From NCBI GenBank assembly GCA_005879655.1, contig VBJK01000287.1, forward strand, positions 1-6,258: a stretch of DNA of 6,258 nucleotides, in the 5' to 3' direction. This document shows positions 1 to 3,984 of the stretch, one piece after another. Both the position numbers and the translations under genes were made by a program. Every line of letters starts with the position of its first letter. Within the stretch, counting starts at the first letter, position 1. Under the pieces are notes generated by a model, which did no database searches, was not told where the DNA came from, and saw only the letters and a list, made by a program, of their open reading frames with translations. Origin of the DNA: Chloroflexota bacterium (GTDB lineage Bacteria; Chloroflexota; Ktedonobacteria; Ktedonobacterales; Ktedonobacteraceae).

Positions 1-389
1 AGACGGGCCAATGCCTCTGCAACATAAGTGGATATGACGTGACCGGCGTACTTAACTAGCTTGCAGTACCCTCAGACGGGCCAATGCCTCTGCAACCGCT
101 CCTGTGTATCGTGTCCAGTCTCTAATTGTTCAACTTGCAGTACCCTCAGACGGGCCAATGCCTCTGCAACAGACAGTCAAGCCCGTCTGGCTTGCGCCTA
201 CCAGATCTTGCAGTACCCTCAGACGGGCCAATGCCTCTGCAACTCCGAGCAATGTGTACAATGAGTCATTGTCAACGAACTTGCAGTACCCTCAGACGGG
301 CCAATGCCTCTGCAACGTGCTGATCCCTGATGTCGATGGCAGAGATCTGTGACTTGCAGTACCCTCAGACGGGCCAATGCCTCTGCAAC
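1..389 (-). CRISPR. CRISPR array, 37-bp repeats, truncated at left edge
   Basis: Five complete identical 37-bp repeats lie at 60-96, 134-170, 207-243, 280-316 and 353-389, plus the last 23 bp of another at 1-23. Five unrelated spacers lie at 24-59, 97-133, 171-206, 244-279 and 317-352, with lengths 36, 37, 36, 36 and 36. Read on the minus strand the repeat starts GTTGCAG and ends ACTGCAAG. Its ends form a perfect 6-bp inverted repeat (TTGCAG/CTGCAA), with a CCC/GGG pair inside. I infer minus-strand transcription from two points: the 3' end resembles the ATTGAAAC-type handle of related repeats, and a good promoter at 495-523 points into position 389. The spacer at 317-352 would then be the newest. 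No repeat in the visible part is degenerate, so the distal end lies outside the window. The array repeat is independent of the reading frames that run through it, which are not genes. Confidence 0.98.
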
Positions 390-494
390 CGCCGTAGCTG
401 CAAAGAAAGAGGAACCCTCTCAAGAACATTTTTCTCGATCAAGGCCGTCTCTTAAGCCGCTCAACACGTCGCTTTTCAGCTAGCTCTCCCTTGC
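390..494 (-). promoter_or_regulatory. probable CRISPR leader
   Basis: This non-coding stretch lies between the first repeat (353-389) and the inferred array promoter at 495-523, and holds no gene. Read on the minus strand it would be a transcribed leader of about 95-100 nt. It ends with TTTGCAGCTACGGCG directly against the repeat, so TTGCAG occurs once in the leader and again 16 nt further on at the repeat start. That placement would suit a Cas1-Cas2 anchoring sequence, which is inference. The orientation call rests on the promoter and the repeat handle; if the array is read rightward, this would be the trailer instead. Confidence 0.6.
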
Positions 495-506
495 AGTATA
501 CCAGAC
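490..506 (-). repeat. degenerate half CRISPR repeat in the leader
   Basis: The plus strand reads CTTGCAGTATACCAGAC, against CTTGCAGTACCCTCAGAC in the array repeat. That is a run of nine identical bases, then small changes with one base missing, then CAGAC. It corresponds to the end of the repeat that becomes the crRNA 5' handle. It lies 100 bp from the last full repeat, so it is not in array register. It could be a relic of an old repeat or a sequence shaped for the same binding protein. A chance match is possible but unlikely at this position. Confidence 0.5.
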
Positions 507-523
507 CCCCCACTTTTTCGCAA
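495..523 (-). promoter_or_regulatory. sigma70-like array promoter with extended -10
   Basis: On the minus strand a -35-like TTGCGA (523-518) is followed by exactly 17 bp and a -10-like TATACT (500-495). The -10 is preceded by TGG, giving an extended -10. The -35 matches the consensus at 4 of 6 bases and the -10 at 5 of 6. Transcription would start near 488 and run left through the leader into the array. The -10 box lies inside a sequence resembling the 3' half of the CRISPR repeat, and the spacer between the boxes carries a G-run that belongs to an inverted repeat. No experimental start site is available here. Confidence 0.6.
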
Positions 524-550
524 ACTGTTTTTTGTCCAAAAAGAGGGGGG
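506..550. repeat. imperfect inverted repeat over the array promoter
   Basis: CCCCCC-A-CTTTTT at 506-518 pairs with AAAAAG-A-GGGGGG at 538-550, leaving a 19-nt loop. The stem has 12 pairs and one A/A mismatch. A second possible pairing, CGCAAA (519-524) with TTTGCG (552-557), uses loop and flank bases. There is no T-run on either side, so this is not a good terminator. It spans the spacer and part of the -35 of the array promoter, and could be an operator or a structural element of the leader; neither is shown. Confidence 0.55.
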
Positions 551-612
551 ATTTGCGAAGCGTTTTACATTGCTTTACGAGGAAATAGATATTTTTCATG
601 ACTACCTGCTAC

Positions 613-677
613 GAAAAATAAGACTCATGAGTGGCTCCCAAGTCGATTTGCGAATCATCGCCCCAGGAGCCACTCGT
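613..677 (-). terminator. possible terminator of the cas operon
   Basis: GAGTGGCTCC (629-638) and GGAGCCACTC (666-675) form a perfect 10-bp stem, extendable by a G-T and an A-T pair, with a 27-nt loop. On the minus strand the stem is followed, after about seven bases, by TTATTTTT (620-613). That order suits a Rho-independent terminator for transcripts running left out of cas4. The long loop and the gap before the T-run make it a weak one. A separate perfect palindrome, ACTCATGAGT at 623-632, overlaps its left arm. Confidence 0.4.
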
Positions 678-706
678 CTACCTCACTTTTCCTCGTGCAA
701 AATCAT

Positions 707-736
707 TTGACATGTTAGGCATCATTCGGTTAGAAT
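707..736 (+). promoter_or_regulatory. sigma70-like promoter pointing into cas4 antisense
   Basis: A perfect -35 TTGACA (707-712) and a -10 TAGAAT (731-736, 5 of 6) are separated by 18 bp. Transcription would start near 743 and run rightward. No credible plus-strand gene follows. The transcript would cross both copies of the 37-bp direct repeat and then be antisense to the 3' end of cas4. It may drive an antisense or small RNA, or may simply be an unused match. Confidence 0.45.
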
Positions 737-795
737 CACGTGTGTCAGGAGAGGTGGAAGCCTGGTTCAAGTTTGCCCTAACCTATCGATCCGTC

Positions 796-832
796 TTAAG
801 ATACTGCATTTAGACAACATCGTTACAAAAAC
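796..832. repeat. 37-bp direct repeat, copy 1 (downstream of cas4)
   Basis: This segment is identical over 37 bp to 873-909 and starts TTAAGATACTGC and ends GTTACAAAAAC. Identity stops sharply on both sides. The gap between the copies is 40 bp (833-872). It lies outside cas4, so it looks like the added copy. Its length equals the CRISPR repeat length, but its sequence is unrelated to the array repeat apart from a short TACTGCA match in the opposite orientation. Confidence 0.95.
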
Positions 833-872
833 CAACTGACATACCCGAATCCATCACCTGTGTCTTTATCGT

Positions 873-909
873 TTAAGATACTGCATTTAGACAACATCGT
901 TACAAAAAC
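873..909. repeat. 37-bp direct repeat, copy 2 (contains the cas4 3' end)
   Basis: This exact copy of 796-832 contains the last six codons of cas4, including Cys195 of its metal cluster, and the TAA stop at 887-889. Because the copy is complete, cas4 remains intact. Two 37-bp copies around 40 bp match the geometry of one spacer inserted at an off-target site by Cas1-Cas2, which duplicates a repeat-sized target. A replication-slippage duplication would normally give abutting copies and does not fit. Confidence 0.95.
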
Positions 910-1486
910 GGCGAAACTCGCAGGTGGCACAGCGACCTTGTGCCGAGGTTGGATCAGGCATTTCCTGACGCTGCACCAAGTGCCGGATATGGCTCACTGT
1001 TTGTACGACCTTTTTGCGCAAGAGCGGTGTGATCACAACAGCCTCAGCTCTCCTTTGAGGAATCGAGTAGATGAAGCCTCTCTTGACTGGAATGTTCCAA
1101 GCTTCTTCAAGCAGGAGAGCATAAGCTGCCAGTTGGAGTTTGAAGTGCGCTCCTGCTTTTTGCTCAGAGTCCTTATACTCGACGACGATAGCTTCAGCTC
1201 CCAATGCAGTACGTGACGGTGTTACGATGGCGAGGTCAATGCGTGCCGTCAAGCCAAGCCTTTCTGATTGCAGTGCCACATGAAAATATCGTTCGCCCTC
1301 TTCAAGCTGGTAGTGCCGCAGACTGCGCCGTTCTTCTCGATCTTCTTCTTCCTCGTGGCGGCGTATCCCTTCTTCCATGAGAAAGGTAAGTGGTCGTATC
1401 GTTGGCAGGCAATAGCGATAGAAGACAATGCGCGGACAACAGGTATATTGCTTGAGATCCGTCACTTCTACGAGCCAGTTTGTCAT
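887..1486 (-). CDS. cas4: Cas4, RecB-like nuclease of spacer acquisition
   Basis: This 199-residue protein has the full Cas4 pattern. There is an N-terminal Cys pair (C16, C17, in YTCCPRIVFY), a His at 44, the RecB-family acidic residue D84 (ARIDLAI), the E103-x-K105 motif (VVEYKDS), the QLAAY motif (Q118, Y122), and a C-terminal cluster C186, C189 and C195 that would bind an Fe-S cluster together with the N-terminal Cys. Cas4 nucleases trim prespacers and help select PAM and orientation with Cas1-Cas2. The length is typical. The start codon overlaps the cas2 stop (ATGA), which implies translational coupling. It is the last gene of the operon. Its final codons lie in a 37-bp sequence duplicated just downstream, yet the protein is complete. 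Confidence 0.95.
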   Translation of the reverse strand: MTNWLVEVTDLKQYTCCPRIVFYRYCLPTIRPLTFLMEEGIRRHEEEEDREERRSLRHYQLEEGERYFHVALQSERLGLTARIDLAIVTPSRTALGAEAIVVEYKDSEQKAGAHFKLQLAAYALLLEEAWNIPVKRGFIYSIPQRRAEAVVITPLLRKKVVQTVSHIRHLVQRQEMPDPTSAQGRCATCEFRRFCNDVV

Positions 1487-1746
1487 GCTTGCTCAACCCC
1501 CTCTGATTGCAGGAGGATGCGTCGCCCCAGCCAGCTTTTCTCGTCGAGAGGGTAGAGTTGGACGCTTGCTGCATGCTTGCCGATTCTTCTTTCTATCTGG
1601 AGCCAGAGTTCTCGTTGGTGTGTCTTGCTTAACTCACCAAGGAATGCGCTGTACTGGATACGCTCTAAGCCATAGTCGAGGCAGGCGTCCGCTACTTTAG
1701 TGCGTACGCCATCGTGGGAAATATCATAAATTAACAGATAACGCAT
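1483..1746 (-). CDS. cas2: Cas2, structural partner of the Cas1 integrase
   Basis: This 87-residue protein has the normal Cas2 size and a ferredoxin-like pattern. It begins MRYLLIYDISHDGVRTKVAD, with the conserved Asp after the first strand (D8), followed by YGLERIQYSAFLGEL, the family's 'G-x-x-x-IQYS-x-F' signature. Cas2 dimers bridge two Cas1 dimers in the spacer integration complex; nuclease activity is not needed for that role. A clear ribosome site, AAGGAG at 1755-1760, stands 8 nt before the ATG and overlaps the cas1 stop codon. The 3' end overlaps the cas4 start by 4 nt, so cas1, cas2 and cas4 form a tight translationally coupled set. Confidence 0.97.
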   Translation of the reverse strand: MRYLLIYDISHDGVRTKVADACLDYGLERIQYSAFLGELSKTHQRELWLQIERRIGKHAASVQLYPLDEKSWLGRRILLQSEGVEQA

Positions 1747-1758
1747 CTCTTCTTCTCC

Positions 1759-2694
1759 TTACCAACCTGCGACAAATGGTTCGTAGTGAGGGCGGTCGTT
1801 CCGCAGGAAAAGTGCAAGATGACGCGCTTGACTTTGAAGAATAAAACGGAGCGCCTGCCGTTTCTTTTCATAGGTCTCGCTACTCTCCAAACGCTCAGTG
1901 ATCTTTTCTGCGATCTTCCTGCGAGTGGCTTCTGTGAGCAGACCTTGCTCGTCTTGCTGTAGAGGTACATGCTTATTGACCAAACCGATAATGGTGCGAT
2001 CAACGATCGTCTGACGAAATTCTTCGATGCAGTCCAAGACAAGGCTTGGTTTGCCTGGACGGTCGGTGTGCAGAAAGCCGCCAAATGGATCAAGGCCAGC
2101 AAGCGTCAATGCATGTTCTATTCGCCCATATAAGACGCCATAGCCGTAATTGAGTGCTGCATTGAAGAGATCAGTTGCCCCTTGCGTTTCGCGCCCTGGC
2201 CATGCCAACTCGCCAGGAATGATGCGCCCGACCATCGCCCAGTAGCGCTGAGCAGCTCGGCCTTCCACAGAGAGCATTTGTTCTCGGATATCATCGATCT
2301 TTTCTGCATTAAGTTGCTCTAATTCGTGGAGATAGTCCCGCATTTCTACTGCAACGAGCATCAATTCTTCATACAGCGCTGGATTCGTCTCTTTGCGGTA
2401 TTTTGCCATATAGCGTAACAGGTTGCCTTGATTCGCTAGTTTGCCGGTGACGAACGCTTTGGCGGCTGCTATCCCCATTTTGCCCTCACGCCCACTCAAG
2501 AAATAAATAGGAATCCCTTCTTCGCTACAGGTACGAATCACATCACTAGAAATACTCACACCTCCATCAACAATAATCACCTGTTTGAGGTGAATGAGTG
2601 GTACCTCTGTTATAGTCTTTCGCTCTTGCATAACACGTAAGCGCCCCTGATGCTTACCAAGGAACGATCCTTTGCCTTCCACAATAAGTTCCAT
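1759..2694 (-). CDS. cas1: Cas1, spacer integrase
   Basis: At 311 residues it has the usual Cas1 length. The N-terminal beta domain carries the family patterns GRLRV and PLIHLKQVIIVDGG. The helical domain has the active site: E144 (LSVEGRAAQRYW), H209 (GFLHTDRPGKPSLVLD), and D221 with E224 (LDCIEEFR). Cas1 inserts prespacers at the leader-repeat junction together with Cas2. I chose the ATG at 2694 because the family pattern begins there (MELIVEGKGSFLGKHQG) and a GGGG-containing ribosome site lies a few bases upstream. The same frame stays open for another 76 codons to 2922, but that part carries repeat-derived sequence and no Cas1 similarity. A terminator at 2856-2887 lies upstream, so expression may be attenuated relative to cas6. 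Confidence 0.97.
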   Translation of the reverse strand: MELIVEGKGSFLGKHQGRLRVMQERKTITEVPLIHLKQVIIVDGGVSISSDVIRTCSEEGIPIYFLSGREGKMGIAAAKAFVTGKLANQGNLLRYMAKYRKETNPALYEELMLVAVEMRDYLHELEQLNAEKIDDIREQMLSVEGRAAQRYWAMVGRIIPGELAWPGRETQGATDLFNAALNYGYGVLYGRIEHALTLAGLDPFGGFLHTDRPGKPSLVLDCIEEFRQTIVDRTIIGLVNKHVPLQQDEQGLLTEATRRKIAEKITERLESSETYEKKRQALRFILQSQARHLALFLRNDRPHYEPFVAGW

Positions 2695-2786
2695 AGTTTT
2701 TCCCCTTTGTGCATTTTTACTTGACTCATTAGGATTTGCTGTGTATACTTCCCCTTCCGGGCAGGCGAGAGTCAGTGTCCTTTCTC

Positions 2787-2809
2787 GACCCGCTTGAGGG
2801 TACTGAAAC
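2787..2809 (+). repeat. half CRISPR repeat in inverted orientation (anti-repeat in the cas1 mRNA)
   Basis: Read on the plus strand, this segment ends CCCGCTTGAGGGTACTGAAAC. It matches the 3' part of the array repeat (sense orientation) at 18 of 23 positions, with CCCG and an unbroken 11-base TGAGGGTACTG in common. The rest of the repeat is not recognisable upstream of it. Its orientation is opposite to the array and to the solitary repeat at 2923-2959, so in the leftward cas1 transcript it is an anti-repeat able to pair with crRNA handles or with the solitary repeat. Confidence 0.75.
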
Positions 2810-2855
2810 TTGATTGTTGCCGCATATTTCTCATGCGCTTTCGCCTCCACATTAC

Positions 2856-2887
2856 AAAAAAATTCCGCAACCCCCCTTACGGAATTT
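2856..2887 (-). terminator. intrinsic terminator between cas6 and cas1
   Basis: On the minus strand AAATTCCG (2887-2880) and CGGAATTT (2867-2860) form a perfect 8-bp stem around a 12-nt loop. The 3' arm runs into seven consecutive T (2862-2856). This is a standard Rho-independent terminator for leftward transcription. It would end an RNA carrying the solitary repeat and lower read-through from cas6 into cas1-cas2-cas4. Confidence 0.75.
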
Positions 2888-2922
2888 CTTGTGCACAGAC
2901 CCATGATTGTGCATGGCATCAA

Positions 2923-2959
2923 CTTGTAGTACCCTCTGACGGGCCAATTTCTCTACAAC
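2923..2959 (-). repeat. solitary diverged CRISPR repeat between cas6 and cas1
   Basis: This 37-bp segment matches the array repeat at 32 of 37 positions in the same orientation as the array. Two of the five changes are compensatory: the terminal stem TTGCAG/CTGCAA has become TTGTAG/CTACAA, so all six pairs remain. The other three changes fall in unpaired parts. This argues for selection on structure, most simply recognition by Cas6, which is encoded immediately upstream. Confidence 0.93.
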
Positions 2960-2999
2960 TCCCTTGGAGTTCCTCTCTACTTCAGCAATGATGTGATAT

Positions 3000-3974
3000 T
3001 TATCCCGAAGCTTCGATGCGATACCAACCGTTGCCTTTCACACAGTTTTTGCCCACATGAATCAGCTCTCCCCAAACGAGCAACTCGTGGAATGGTGCCA
3101 GATCTCCAGCAAAGGTTGCGCGGCCCATGAGACCTCCGATGGCTGTATGCTCTCTCGTGCGACGTGAGTAGCTGCTTACCTGTTCCCAGTGTGTCGCGTC
3201 CTCAATGCAACGGACGTGCTCAGCAAGATCAACAAAGTGCCTCCTCTCGTCAAAGGATTGCCCTTGCCCATCGCCATATTCCGCACGCAACGCACTCAAG
3301 CGTTCAAGCAGACGATGGATCAACGGTCGAAACTGGACATGCTGCATTGGTTGCTCTTGATCCTTAATACGCGTTGGTGTCAGGAAATGGAGCGTTATCT
3401 TTTCCTTTGGTAACGTGGCCGCCTTTGCTTGCACATCAGTGGCGGTCACGGCAAGCGTCGCTGCTTCAACCTGAACCTTGCCTGCTTGATAGATGATCTG
3501 GCGTGCTCCACTGAGTGGATGGTAGCATTCAACCCGCTTGACCGTAAAACGCCCTCTTTTGCCATCTTGATCTTCTCTATGCTTTCCTAAACCTGCTGCT
3601 TCAAATGCGCTCATTGAGAGCATGAGATATGGCAATAATCGGATAATACTGCCGAAGAGAGTCAGACCGAATGTCAGCTGCTCCCCCGGAGCATAGCATC
3701 GTGCTCCGGTCTGCGGTGGTATGATGATATACGGGCGTGGGATATCGCGTCCACGTGGGTTGTCCTCACGCAGGGGGGCAACGAGCGCGCTCACCGGACA
3801 GAGCGCTTGCAAAGGACATTGGGCACACAGAGATGCTGCTTTATTCGTACAGAAGCGCCTCCATATGGCCTCAAAGAGATTCCCGCGTAACGCTGCTCCA
3901 CTATGCTCATTCACCTCCAAAGGTGTTACAACCTCTGTGATGAAGAGGAGGTGATGTGTCACGAGATCATCCAT
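3000..3974 (-). CDS. cas6: Cas6, crRNA-processing endoribonuclease
   Basis: This 324-residue protein has the C-terminal signature of the RAMP-fold Cas6 family: GGLMGRATFAG (280-290), LLVWGELIHVGK (298-309) and the closing glycine-containing GNGWYRI (314-320). The N-terminal part has SGAALRGNLFEAIW and a Cys cluster (C42, C50, C53, C59), as in longer Cas6 variants that may bind a metal. Cas6 cuts pre-crRNA within the repeat at the base of the stem. His24 is a possible catalytic residue, but I cannot confirm it from sequence alone. The start is fixed by AGGAGG (3981-3986), 6 nt before the ATG, which overlaps the stop of the upstream gene. Only 9-10 nt separate the two, so they are co-transcribed. 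A solitary repeat, its likely substrate, lies just past its stop. Confidence 0.93.
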   Translation of the reverse strand: MDDLVTHHLLFITEVVTPLEVNEHSGAALRGNLFEAIWRRFCTNKAASLCAQCPLQALCPVSALVAPLREDNPRGRDIPRPYIIIPPQTGARCYAPGEQLTFGLTLFGSIIRLLPYLMLSMSAFEAAGLGKHREDQDGKRGRFTVKRVECYHPLSGARQIIYQAGKVQVEAATLAVTATDVQAKAATLPKEKITLHFLTPTRIKDQEQPMQHVQFRPLIHRLLERLSALRAEYGDGQGQSFDERRHFVDLAEHVRCIEDATHWEQVSSYSRRTREHTAIGGLMGRATFAGDLAPFHELLVWGELIHVGKNCVKGNGWYRIEASG

Positions 3975-3984
3975 GCTCTTCCTC

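Larger units (their letters stand above)
2856..2992 (-). ncRNA. candidate crRNA-like small RNA: solitary repeat, 35 nt, terminator
   Basis: On the minus strand a complete diverged repeat (2959-2923) is followed by 35 nt (2922-2888), almost a normal spacer length, and then directly by an intrinsic terminator. A weak promoter, TTGGTA-17 bp-GATAAA, overlaps the cas6 stop region (about 3027-2999) and would start RNA near 2992; the right boundary given here is that estimate. The 35-nt segment can itself fold (TGCACA 2892-2897 with TGTGCA 2908-2913), so it may be structural and not a guide. Known parallels are the crRNA-like creA and creR RNAs found among cas genes, which direct type I effectors to repress a promoter. 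Membership in that class is inference. Confidence 0.45.

Noticed and set aside
61..352. Three overlapping plus-strand reading frames across the array
   Set aside because: They are translations of the repeat units and unrelated spacers (the same LQYPQTGQCLCN block recurs) and have no ribosome sites.
1..389. Rightward transcription of the array with a leader beyond the left edge
   Set aside because: The extended -10 promoter at 495-523 points left into the array, the repeat handle reads best on the minus strand, and the solitary repeat keeps the same orientation as the cas genes. Not fully excluded.
631..813. 60-residue plus-strand frame in the leader region
   Set aside because: It starts inside a hairpin arm and upstream of the likely promoter. 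It has no ribosome site and no recognisable protein pattern.
796..909. Simple 77-bp tandem duplication
   Set aside because: Identity stops after 37 bp on both sides and the 40-bp middle is not repeated, so it is not a plain tandem copy.
2794..2991. 65-residue plus-strand frame, considered as a creT-like toxin next to the solitary repeat
   Set aside because: It begins at a TTG inside the anti-repeat, reads through the solitary repeat, and has no ribosome site. No other small toxin-like frame with support was seen.
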